From: UBA6197 sp047638075
GTDB taxonomy: Bacteria; Pseudomonadota; Alphaproteobacteria; Rhodobacterales; Rhodobacteraceae
Length of the DNA: 64,000 bases
Reading direction: 5' to 3'
Assembly: GCF_047638075.1 (NCBI RefSeq)
Contig: NZ_JBLJBV010000066.1
Span: forward strand, 62,001-126,000
How positions within the stretch are numbered: position 1 is the first letter of the stretch; the number at the start of each line of letters is the position of its first letter. The notes beneath the pieces were generated by a model that was given only the letters and a program-made list of their open reading frames with translations, was not told where the DNA came from and did not search any database. Below are positions 54,557 to 62,861 of this stretch, one piece after another. The position numbers were made by a program, and so were the translations under genes.

Positions 54557-55477
54557 TCAGCGCCCGACCCGGTTGATCGGCACGCGGCTTCCTGCCGGGG
54601 CTGAAACATCCCCGTGAAGCTCAAGCCGGGTTGCGGCCATCTGTTCGGCCAGCCACAGCGCCAGCGCCACCGCGTTCGATGCGGCGGCCGTTGGCCCGTC
54701 GACCGCATCCAGCACGATCTTGGACGGTGCCCAGACGATCATCTTCTGGTGCCGCATCGCCCAGTCAATTTCGGTCCGGGTTGCCACCACCACGCAGCGC
54801 GGATCGCGCGCGGCCAGCACCCAGGCGTTCTGCTCGATTGCCAGAAGGTCGATCCGGCGTTGCGTCGGGCGGTGGCCGGTCTGCGGCACCGCCCCCTCGG
54901 GCAGGCCAACGGTCAGGATTACCGGCAGACCGCTGGCCTCAAGCGCATCCAGCCGCGCGGTCAGATCCGCGCCGCAAATCGCGGCATTCGACAAGAACAC
55001 CACGACCGGATGCAACGCCGCCTCGGCCCCATCGTCGCCCACGGTCTGCACCGGGTCAGCGGCGCGCGACCGCACAATCTCGACCCCCAGCGCCCCCGGC
55101 CCCCGGTCCAGCTTTTCAATACGCACAAACACCCGCATTGCCTGCGGTGCCGCCAATATCCGCTCTGCCACCCGCGCGGCCAGTGTTTCAAGCAGGTTCA
55201 ACCGTTCCGCCGCAAGCTCGTATGCGATGGCTTCGGTCAGGCGGTCATACGACAGGATCCGATCAACATCATCCTCCAGCGGCGTGGGCACGGGACGCAC
55301 CTCGACCACGATGTTGAAGCGTAGCCGCTGCGTCTGGCCCCGCTCTTGCTGAAAAGCCCCGATATCGGCCAGCGCCACATGGTCGCGCAGACTGATCCGG
55401 TCCCGCGGGTCAGCCCCCGCCGACGCCTCGGCACGTTCCTCGGGATGGGCAAAGGCAAGGGAAATATCACTGGTCAT
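54557..55477 (-). CDS. folB: Dihydroneopterin aldolase with extra C-terminal domain
   Basis: The 306-residue protein is an N-terminal folate FolB domain (about 28-138; catalytic E45 in FQQER and K122 in RIEKLDRGPGALG) followed by about 165 residues with alternating hydrophobic strands and helices (VVVFLSNAAICGADL ... GTNAVALALW-like ends) that I do not recognise. Normal FolB proteins have about 120 residues. The ATG at 55477 is chosen; a start 60 bases upstream is unrelated. It is the first gene of folB-folP-glmM. Confidence 0.9.
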   Translation of the reverse strand: MTSDISLAFAHPEERAEASAGADPRDRISLRDHVALADIGAFQQERGQTQRLRFNIVVEVRPVPTPLEDDVDRILSYDRLTEAIAYELAAERLNLLETLAARVAERILAAPQAMRVFVRIEKLDRGPGALGVEIVRSRAADPVQTVGDDGAEAALHPVVVFLSNAAICGADLTARLDALEASGLPVILTVGLPEGAVPQTGHRPTQRRIDLLAIEQNAWVLAARDPRCVVVATRTEIDWAMRHQKMIVWAPSKIVLDAVDGPTAAASNAVALALWLAEQMAATRLELHGDVSAPAGSRVPINRVGR

Positions 55478-55568
55478 CGGGGCCCCGCTGGTTTTGCGCG
55501 GATCATAGAGAAGGGGCCGGCAACAGCCAGCCCCCATCTGCGATTATTCTTATGCCGCCCGGTATAAG

Positions 55569-56252
55569 TCAGTTTGACGCGGTGCGCATCGGAGAGCGGT
55601 AAAAGATATGCGATCCGATCTGCGCTGTGCGTGTGAAACGATGCGACCAGGCAGGACGCACCGCCGGCGTATGAAAATGCGTCGCCCCATCCGTCAGATC
55701 GCGCGACGCGCCATCCAGCATTACGCGGGCAATCTTGGCCACACGGGCGTAGGTTGCCGTGTCGTTGACGCGATCGGCGCGGCCATCGCAGACAAAGGAA
55801 AACTGGCAGCCGCGTGAATTGCCCTGATTTACAACACCACAAACCGAACCGGGATAGGACGCATCGTCGACCCGGTTCAGGATTACTTCGGCCACGGCGG
55901 CCTGTCCGGCAATGCTTTCGCCCCGCGCCTCAAAGTAAAGCGCATTGGCGAGGCATTGAAATTGCTCATCGCCGGTTGCGGCAGGCTGACTTGCCAGCCA
56001 CTCGCGGCTAAGCGTCAGGGGGGATGCAGCCTTGCCTTTGGCGGGCTTATTCTTCACCGTGGTGATCGCGGCCAAGCGACCTGCGGGTATGGCCTCAAGA
56101 CCCGCGCGTTCCTGGCCCAGAAGGGCCACAAGCCCCGTGTCGACAGCGGCGACAGGGTTGTTGGACTGGCTTACCGTGACTTCGGCACGCAAGCCTCCGG
56201 CGAGGGCCAGAAGCACGATCGCGCCGCCTGCCCAGCTTTTCAGCACTGACAT
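55569..56252 (-). CDS. SleB-type cell wall hydrolase
   Basis: The 227-residue exported protein has a signal peptide (SVLKSWAGGAIVLLALAGGL), a linker, and a hydrolase_2 (SleB/CwlJ) domain with ALYFEARGESIAGQAAVAEVILNR (Glu near the start) and the C-terminal GATHFHTP. Such enzymes are lytic transglycosylases or amidases acting on murein. The ATG at 56252 follows GGAAAGAG. Confidence 0.93.
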   Translation of the reverse strand: MSVLKSWAGGAIVLLALAGGLRAEVTVSQSNNPVAAVDTGLVALLGQERAGLEAIPAGRLAAITTVKNKPAKGKAASPLTLSREWLASQPAATGDEQFQCLANALYFEARGESIAGQAAVAEVILNRVDDASYPGSVCGVVNQGNSRGCQFSFVCDGRADRVNDTATYARVAKIARVMLDGASRDLTDGATHFHTPAVRPAWSHRFTRTAQIGSHIFYRSPMRTASN

Positions 56253-56336
56253 GTTCTCTTTCCAGTAAGGACATCGCCGCAACAAACGCTGCGACCGTGG
56301 CGCATTACCCGAAAAAGTGCCGCCGAGTCCACCAGT

Positions 56337-56352
56337 GTGATAAAAATATCAC
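56337..56352. promoter_or_regulatory. Palindrome upstream of the cell wall hydrolase gene
   Basis: GTGATA-AAAA-TATCAC, an inverted repeat 85-100 bases before the hydrolase ATG. It does not match FNR or CRP spacing. Confidence 0.35.
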
Positions 56353-56364
56353 GGTTTCGGCCCG

Positions 56365-56385
56365 AAAAACGGCAGGATTCTGCCG
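56365..56385 (-). terminator. Rho-independent terminator after the PPDK-like gene
   Basis: On the minus strand CGGCAG-AATC-CTGCCG is followed by five T, about 100 bases after the PPDK-like stop. Confidence 0.65.
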
Positions 56386-56484
56386 AACCGATTCGTACAA
56401 AAAGCGCATCCTAGCGGTAACGAACGCCCGGCAAAAGCCAGAATACACCATATATACATGGCCCCACTGCCACCAGACGGGCGA

Positions 56485-59028
56485 TCAATCCCGGTCGCGG
56501 CCCTTTGGGTCCAACAGGGCGAAATGTGCCGCCGCCAGCCGCGCCACCGGCACCCGAAACGGTGAACAAGAGACATAATCAAACCCTGCGGCCCGGCAAA
56601 ATGCGATTGATTCGGGGTTGCCGCCGTGTTCCCCACAAACCGAAATCGTCATTTTGGGGCGGGTTTCGCGCCCGCGCGAGGCCCCGATCAGCAACAGCTC
56701 GCCCACACCTTCAACATCCAGAATATGAAAAGGGTCTTCGGCGTATACGCCCTGAGACACATAAGAGCCCATGAAACGCCCCGCGTCATCGCGCGAAAGC
56801 CCATAGGTCATTTGGGTCAAGTCATTGGTTCCAAATGATAGAAAATCCGTGTGCCTGGCAATCTCTCCGGCGCGAAGCGCGGCCCGCGGCGTCTCGACCA
56901 TCACCCCGAGGCGGTAGGTGAATTCGGCCCCCATTTCGGTTTTGACAGCCGCCGCAACGGCATCGATATGCGATTTGACCAGCTCGACCTCGCGCTGCGC
57001 GCTGACCAGGGGGATCATGATCTCGGGAACGACCGGATCCCCCGATTTGCTGGCCTCAACCGTCGCCTCGAAAATCGCCCGGGCCTGCATTTCATAAATT
57101 TCGGGGATGGTGATCCCCAACCGCACCCCCCGCATGCCCAGCATCGGGTTGAATTCGCTCAAGGCCTCGACCCGGCGCGTCACATCCGACAAGGGGCGAT
57201 CCAACGCCTCGGCCAGTTCGCGCATGCCTTCGCGGTCATGGGGCAGAAATTCGTGTAGTGGCGGATCAAACAACCGAATACAGACGGGCAAGCCCGCCAT
57301 GATGCCAAAAAGAGCCGTGAAATCAGCGCGCTGCATGGGCAAAAGGCGCTCAAGAGCCACCCTTCGATCGGCGCTTGTGTCGGCAAAGATCATCTCGCGC
57401 ATTACGGTCAGGCGATCTTCGTCAAAAAACATGTGTTCGGTGCGACAAAGGCCGATGCCCTCGGCATCAAACATACGGGCGGTGCGGGCGTCGTCAGGGG
57501 TGTCCGCATTCGCGCGGATACCGATATCGCGAACATTGTCGGCCCAGCGTAGCAGGGTGCGAAACCCATCATCCAGCGCCGGTTCCAGCATCTGCGCAGC
57601 CCCTAAAAGCACCTCGCCGTTAGAGCCGTCAACGGTAATCACATCGCCTTCGCGCAAAAGGCGCCCGTCCGCCAGCGTCAGGCTACGATCACGCGCGTTC
57701 AACCGGATGTCCGACGCCCCAACGATACAGGGCAGCCCCAAGCCACGCGCAATCACCGCAGCGTGGCTGGTGACACCGCCGCGTTCGGTCAGCACTGCAA
57801 CGGCGGCGTGCATACCGCGAATGTCTTCGGGGGCGGTTTCGCGGCGCACCAAAATACAGGCCTCATCCCGGGCCGCGCTGGCCTGGGCTGCGGCGGCGGT
57901 AAAAACGATCCGTCCGGTCGCCGCGCCTGGACTGACCGCGATACCATGGGCAACCCGGTCACGTTTGCTGCGCGGGTCAACCTGATAGTGCAGCAATTCC
58001 GACAAGGCGCGCGGTTCAACCCGAAGCAGCGCGTCTGCCCGGCTGATGATACCGTCCTTGGCCAGGGCCACCGCGATTTTTACCGCCGCCCGACTGGACC
58101 GCTGCACCCGCGCCGCATCAATAACGGAAATGCGGCCGCTTTCGATGGTGAATTCCAACTGCATCTCATCGCGCAGTTTTTTACGGCAGGCGGCGCCATA
58201 GGCCACGAGTTCGGCAAAAACCTCGGGGGAGGTCTCTTCCAGCGAGGTGCCGCGCGCGTCCTTGGTCAGATAAAGCGTGGCAATCGCAGCCCGGCGCCCC
58301 TGACTTTGGCCGCGAAAGCGCCCGGTAATCTGGGCCGCGCCGGTAATGCTGTCGACGAACTGCATGGTTCCCGATCCCGACAGCCCCGGCCCGATGCCCA
58401 GCGCCATGCTTTGCACCACCAGCCCCAATGCGGCCTCGGCAGGGGCGCCCTTGGCCTGACGCAACAGCCGCGCCGTCGTTCCTTCCCACGCGCGCGCCAT
58501 CGAGCGCAGCACATCGGACAGTTGCCGCGCGGGGTCCTGGGGGAAAGGCGTGTCAGTTTCGGATTCGTACGCCGCAAGGGCAGTGGCCAGCGCAGTCGGC
58601 CCGGTTGGGGCCATGAACATATCAGGATCAAGCCGCGCGACATGGGTGGCAAAGCTTTGCACGAAACCAAGGTAAAGCGCATCTGCCGCCTCGGCCCCGT
58701 GGCTGGCGGTCAGGGCCGCGTGGCGATCCGAGTTCATGCCGACGTTCAGCACCGTGCCCGGACCACCCCAATCAGGATTTTCGGGGCTGCTGCGCACCGA
58801 AACCAGAAGGTCATTCCCGAAAACCGCTACAAGTTTTTCTGTGTCGGGCAACTGGCCTGCCGCAATCGCGCGCACGGTGTCAGCGGGAAGAGCCACGGTA
58901 CGGGGCACCGGCAGATCAAGCCGGATCAGGCGCTGAAGACATTTTGCACGCCAGCCATGCCGCGCCACACTAAGCGCCGCGGAAGGGGTTACATCGGTAA
59001 ATTCGACGAAGTCGGCATATTTCTGCAT
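56485..59028 (-). CDS. Pyruvate phosphate dikinase-like protein with altered ATP-grasp domain
   Basis: The 847-residue homologue of PPDK normally interconverts pyruvate and PEP. The phosphohistidine domain (GGVTSHAAVIARGLG, His422) and the PEP/pyruvate barrel (LCRTEHMFF, DPPLHEFLP, SCSPFR near the end) look intact. The ATP-grasp domain is altered: the lysine-bearing GGKGANL is replaced by GWRAKCL (25-31), and the glutamine and arginine after the conserved Glu292 are Asp304 and Ala306, while Arg79 remains. The protein may use PEP without ATP or have a new role. It lies downstream of glyS, and the ribosome site is weak. A longer start (38 residues more) is possible. Confidence 0.9.
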   Translation of the reverse strand: MQKYADFVEFTDVTPSAALSVARHGWRAKCLQRLIRLDLPVPRTVALPADTVRAIAAGQLPDTEKLVAVFGNDLLVSVRSSPENPDWGGPGTVLNVGMNSDRHAALTASHGAEAADALYLGFVQSFATHVARLDPDMFMAPTGPTALATALAAYESETDTPFPQDPARQLSDVLRSMARAWEGTTARLLRQAKGAPAEAALGLVVQSMALGIGPGLSGSGTMQFVDSITGAAQITGRFRGQSQGRRAAIATLYLTKDARGTSLEETSPEVFAELVAYGAACRKKLRDEMQLEFTIESGRISVIDAARVQRSSRAAVKIAVALAKDGIISRADALLRVEPRALSELLHYQVDPRSKRDRVAHGIAVSPGAATGRIVFTAAAAQASAARDEACILVRRETAPEDIRGMHAAVAVLTERGGVTSHAAVIARGLGLPCIVGASDIRLNARDRSLTLADGRLLREGDVITVDGSNGEVLLGAAQMLEPALDDGFRTLLRWADNVRDIGIRANADTPDDARTARMFDAEGIGLCRTEHMFFDEDRLTVMREMIFADTSADRRVALERLLPMQRADFTALFGIMAGLPVCIRLFDPPLHEFLPHDREGMRELAEALDRPLSDVTRRVEALSEFNPMLGMRGVRLGITIPEIYEMQARAIFEATVEASKSGDPVVPEIMIPLVSAQREVELVKSHIDAVAAAVKTEMGAEFTYRLGVMVETPRAALRAGEIARHTDFLSFGTNDLTQMTYGLSRDDAGRFMGSYVSQGVYAEDPFHILDVEGVGELLLIGASRGRETRPKMTISVCGEHGGNPESIAFCRAAGFDYVSCSPFRVPVARLAAAHFALLDPKGRDRD

Positions 59029-59143
59029 TGCAGCGAATCCTGTTGTCGCCCGCAGCATAAGGCGAAAGCGATTCGCCGCAAGGGCTGCATTCAGCGTTGT
59101 TGTGCCATCCCGCGCCCAAAGGCGCGCCCATTGCAGGGGCAAG

Positions 59144-59180
59144 ACGCCTCCGGCGGGAGTATTTGCGCCAACGAAAAGCC
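59144..59180 (+). repeat. Dispersed 3'-end repeat, copy 4
   Basis: CGCCTCCGGCGGGAGTATTT followed by GCGCCAACGAAAAGCC. The stem (CTCC/GGAG) is shorter than in copies 1 and 2. It lies between the glyS stop and the PPDK-like start. Confidence 0.65.
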
Positions 59181-59186
59181 GCGGGG

Positions 59187-61295
59187 TCAGCCCTCGATGC
59201 GGTTGAGGTCGGCCACGGTCAAGCAGATTTGACGGATCCGGCTGAGAAGGTTCAGGCGGTTGCGGCGCACGACTGGGTTGTCGGAATTGACCTGCACGGC
59301 GGTGAAAAAGGCGTCGATGGGCGCGCGCAGGGAGGCCATGGCAGCCATGGCAGCGGCGAAACCCTCGGATGCCATCGCAGGGGCAATCGCGGCCTCGGCG
59401 GCGTCGAGGGCCGCAAACAGCGCACGTTCTTCGGTGTTTTCGGTAAATTTTGGATCGGCGCCATAGCTGTATTCGACGCCGTCCTTGGCCTCGGCCTGGG
59501 TCAGGATGTTGTTGGCACGTTTGAAGCCCTGGATCAGGTTCTCGCCGTCATCGGTTTTCAGAAAGGCTGCAAGTGCCTCGGCCCGTTTCACCAAAAGCGT
59601 GAGGTCGTCGTTGCCGGGCATGGCAAGGCAGGCGTCGATGACGTCATGGCGGATGCCTTGGTCCCGAAGGTGAACCTTGAGGCGGTCGTGGAAGAAAGTG
59701 AGGAGACTATGCGCGTAAGGTTCAGCGTCTTCCGCGACGAGTTCGCCAGATTTGATTTCCTCAGGAAAAAGATCGTCGGCCTCTTTGAAAACGTCATTGA
59801 GGTGCAAGCGCACCCCATTCCCCAACACCAACCGAATAACCCCCAGCGCCGCCCTGCGCAGCGCGAAGGGGTCCTTGCTACCCGTCGGTTTCTCGTCAAT
59901 CGCCCAGAACCCGGTCAGGGTGTCGAGCTTGTCGGCCAGCGCCACGGCGACGCTGACAGGCTCGGTCGGCACGTCGTCGGATGGGCCCAGCGGCGAGTAA
60001 TGCGCCTTGCAGGCGTTCGCCACCGCGCCGGGCAGGCCGGCGGCGCGGGCATAGTAGCCGCCCATCGTGCCTTGCAGTTCCGGAAATTCACCGACCATCG
60101 CGGATTGCAGGTCCGCCTTGGCGACGCGGGCGGCCTCGGCGGCAAGGTCGGGGGGGGCGCCGACAAGGGGGGCGATTTCGCGTACCAGCGCGGCGATCCG
60201 GCCCACGCGGTCGGCCTGTGAGCCGAGTTTGTTGTGGAATGTCACCTGGGCCAGCCCCGCGCCCATCCCTTCCAGCCCTTCGGATTTGACCAGACGCAGA
60301 TCATTTTCCCAAAAGAATCTGGCGTCCGACAGGCGGGCTGAGAGCACCTTTTGATTGCCCGCAAGAATAGTGGCACCATTGTCGGCGGTTTCGCGGTTGG
60401 CGACGGTAACAAACCCCTCGATCTGGCCAGTTTTCGCGTGTTTCACCGAAAAGAATTTCTGGTGCTCGCGCATGCTGGTTTGCAGCACCTCGGGCGGAAG
60501 CGCGAGAAAGGCGTCATCAATCGCGCCCATCAGCACCACGGGCCATTCCACGAGCCCGGCGACCTCGGACAAAAGCGCCTTGTCTTCAACCAGTTCAAGT
60601 CCGCGTGCAAAGGCCAGATTTTGCGCGTCATGCCAGATCATGGCTTCGCGTTCGGCACTGTCGAGCAAGACATAGGCGTGTTTGAGTTTGGCGCGGTAAT
60701 CATCAAACCCGGTCACGAAGATCGGGCCCGGCGCCATGAAACGGTGGCCTTGCGAGGTGTTTGCGGCAGTGATCCCGTCAATGGTCAGGGGCACGACCTC
60801 GGCCCCCGCCTCATCGGTCAGCAGGCATAGGATGCTGTGCAGCGGCCGCACCCAACGCAAAGTCCCAGCCCCCCAGCGCATCGACTTTGGCCAGGGAAAA
60901 TTGCGGATGGCGCTTTCCAGCACCTCGGCCACAATCTGCGCGGCAGGGCGGCCCGGGCGTTCAATTACCGCAAACAGCACCTGACCTTTCTTGTCATCGC
61001 GTAATTGCAACTGATCGCGCGTCAGCCCGGTTGAGCGCAAGAACCCGTTGATCGCGGCATCGGGGGCGCTGGCACTGGGGCCTTTGCGTTCTTCGCGCTG
61101 GGTTGGGCTTTGGGCGGTCAGCCCCTCGACCGTCAGCACAAGGCGGCGGGGGGTGGAAAACGCGCCCGCCGAGGCATAGGTCAGCCCGGCGGTAACCAGA
61201 CCGTCGGTTATCAACTTTTTCAGGTCGTCGCGTGCCCGCGCCTGCATCCGCGCGGGGATCTCTTCCGAGAACAGTTCAATCAGAAGATCGGGCAT
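59187..61295 (-). CDS. glyS: Glycyl-tRNA synthetase beta subunit
   Basis: The 702-residue beta subunit of the bacterial alpha2-beta2 glycyl-tRNA synthetase carries an N-terminal HD-like/core region (LLIELFSEEIPARM) and C-terminal DALR anticodon-binding domain. It is separated from glyQ by the DUF6446 gene, whose stop abuts its ATG with no spacer; its own ribosome site (GCGGAG) lies inside that gene. Confidence 0.97.
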   Translation of the reverse strand: MPDLLIELFSEEIPARMQARARDDLKKLITDGLVTAGLTYASAGAFSTPRRLVLTVEGLTAQSPTQREERKGPSASAPDAAINGFLRSTGLTRDQLQLRDDKKGQVLFAVIERPGRPAAQIVAEVLESAIRNFPWPKSMRWGAGTLRWVRPLHSILCLLTDEAGAEVVPLTIDGITAANTSQGHRFMAPGPIFVTGFDDYRAKLKHAYVLLDSAEREAMIWHDAQNLAFARGLELVEDKALLSEVAGLVEWPVVLMGAIDDAFLALPPEVLQTSMREHQKFFSVKHAKTGQIEGFVTVANRETADNGATILAGNQKVLSARLSDARFFWENDLRLVKSEGLEGMGAGLAQVTFHNKLGSQADRVGRIAALVREIAPLVGAPPDLAAEAARVAKADLQSAMVGEFPELQGTMGGYYARAAGLPGAVANACKAHYSPLGPSDDVPTEPVSVAVALADKLDTLTGFWAIDEKPTGSKDPFALRRAALGVIRLVLGNGVRLHLNDVFKEADDLFPEEIKSGELVAEDAEPYAHSLLTFFHDRLKVHLRDQGIRHDVIDACLAMPGNDDLTLLVKRAEALAAFLKTDDGENLIQGFKRANNILTQAEAKDGVEYSYGADPKFTENTEERALFAALDAAEAAIAPAMASEGFAAAMAAMASLRAPIDAFFTAVQVNSDNPVVRRNRLNLLSRIRQICLTVADLNRIEG

Positions 61296-61772
61296 TTATT
61301 TCTCCGCATTCTCGTTCAGCTGATGCCAGGCAAAGGCGCGGCCATCGGGGTAGACGGCTACAATCCGGTCAACGCCCGGATGGACCTCATGTTCGGACAA
61401 AAAGGCAAGGGCGGCGCCGGTTTCCAGATCCTGACCGATCCGGGCGGCGTCAAAACAGGTGAACCAGCCGGGCGCGTTCAGCGGCGTGGCCTGATCATAG
61501 ACGGTGTAGGTTTCGCTTAGCAGCGCCAGCGACATGGGCGTGGTAAAGCATCCCCGAAACCGCAGCGGAGAGCTTTCTGCGTCAATCCCCTCAAACGCCT
61601 CGGCCAGGATCGGTTCCGGCTGGCCGGTGGTGATGGAGGTCAGGCGGATTTCAGCGGCGGGCGCATCGGCGGGCAAGGTTTTGTAAAAGCCGTATACCTG
61701 AAGGTAGTACACCGTCGCCCCGGTCAAAAGCGCGCTCAGCACGATGAAGCCCCCGACGTATTTGCCATTCAC
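61296..61772 (-). CDS. DUF6446 family membrane-anchored protein between glyQ and glyS
   Basis: The 158-residue protein has one N-terminal helix (VGGFIVLSALLTGATVYYLQ, about 6-25) and a periplasmic domain with two cysteines (CFTTPMSL, WFTCFDA). DUF6446 is a family of unknown function that I know only from this position in Rhodobacteraceae. It overlaps glyQ by four bases and abuts glyS, so it is translated with the synthetase subunits. Confidence 0.85.
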   Translation of the reverse strand: MNGKYVGGFIVLSALLTGATVYYLQVYGFYKTLPADAPAAEIRLTSITTGQPEPILAEAFEGIDAESSPLRFRGCFTTPMSLALLSETYTVYDQATPLNAPGWFTCFDAARIGQDLETGAALAFLSEHEVHPGVDRIVAVYPDGRAFAWHQLNENAEK

Positions 61773-62689
61773 GCCGCCGCCCCGCCCGCGTTGGTCGTGA
61801 CGAACGCATCGGCGCAGGCCTTAGCCAATGCGCGCACCCGGCCAATATAGGCCTGCCGTTCGGTGACCGAAATCACACCGCGCGCGTCCAGAAGGTTGAA
61901 GAGGTGGCTGGCCTTGATGCACTGGTCATAGGCCGGATGCGCCATGACGATGCGGCGCCCTGCCCCATCGGTATCTGGTGCTGCAAGGATGCGTTCACAT
62001 TCCGCCTCGGCATCCTTGAAATGCTGCAAAAGCATCGCCGTATCGGCCTGATCAAAGTTCCAGCGCGAATATTCCTGTTCCGTCTGGCGAAAAACATCGC
62101 CGTATTTCAACGGGATCGGCGCGTCAGGGTCGTTGAAGGGCATGTCCATGACGTGATCCACACCCAGCACATACATCGCCAGCCGTTCCAGCCCGTAGGT
62201 CAACTCGCCCGCGACGGGGTGGCAATCATGGCCCCCAACCTGCTGAAAATAGGTGAACTGCGACACTTCCATACCGTCACACCAAACCTCCCAGCCCAGG
62301 CCCCACGCGCCCAGGGTCGGGCTTTCCCAGTCATCCTCGACAAAGCGGACGTCATGCAGCGCCAGATCAATGCCGATGGCCTGAAGGCTACCCAGATATA
62401 GCGCCTGCAAATCGGGGGGACTGGGTTTGATCAGCACCTGATACTGATAGTAATGCTGCAACCGGTTCGGATTTTCACCGTAGCGCCCATCTGTCGGGCG
62501 GCGCGAGGGTTGCACATAGGCCGCCGCCCAAGGGTTCGGACCCAGCGCGCGCAGGGTCGTTGCCGGGTGAAAAGTGCCCGCCCCCACCTCCATGTCATAG
62601 GGTTGCAAGATCGCGCAGCCTTTGCCGGCCCAATAGCTCATCAGTCGCAGGATGATTTCCTGAAAGGAACGTGGCGGGGTCTGGGTCAT
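61769..62689 (-). CDS. glyQ: Glycyl-tRNA synthetase alpha subunit
   Basis: The 306-residue alpha subunit carries the class II catalytic core, with SYWAGKGCAILQPYDMEVGAGTFHPATTLR and WEVWCDGMEVSQFTYFQQ. It starts the operon; the gap to the divergent exported protein is 172 bases and contains a 7-bp inverted repeat CCCCAAA/TTTGGGG (62767-62790). No T-box is expected in this group. Confidence 0.97.
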   Translation of the reverse strand: MTQTPPRSFQEIILRLMSYWAGKGCAILQPYDMEVGAGTFHPATTLRALGPNPWAAAYVQPSRRPTDGRYGENPNRLQHYYQYQVLIKPSPPDLQALYLGSLQAIGIDLALHDVRFVEDDWESPTLGAWGLGWEVWCDGMEVSQFTYFQQVGGHDCHPVAGELTYGLERLAMYVLGVDHVMDMPFNDPDAPIPLKYGDVFRQTEQEYSRWNFDQADTAMLLQHFKDAEAECERILAAPDTDGAGRRIVMAHPAYDQCIKASHLFNLLDARGVISVTERQAYIGRVRALAKACADAFVTTNAGGAAA

Positions 62690-62861
62690 GTTTGCACCTA
62701 TGAGGAAAGCGCCCCCTTCCTAGGCAAGGGGCGGCGAAGGGTCAATTGCCCGAAAGGCGGGCATTGCCCCAAATGGACGGTTTTTTGGGGTGACGCCGCC
62801 AAGAACCCTGTTAGTTTGCGGCCCCAAGGCGCAAGGCGCAAAAGGGAAAAGGGTTTCGGGA

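Noticed and set aside
56337..56352. GTGATAAAAATATCAC as an FNR or CRP site
   Set aside because: The spacer between the half-sites does not match either factor's consensus.
57763..59232. 489-codon plus-strand open frame opposite the PPDK-like gene
   Set aside because: It is antisense to a gene with clear domain motifs, and long antisense frames are expected at this GC content.
62690..62861. T-box or glycine riboswitch upstream of glyQ
   Set aside because: No T-box or glycine aptamer motifs are visible; only a short inverted repeat.
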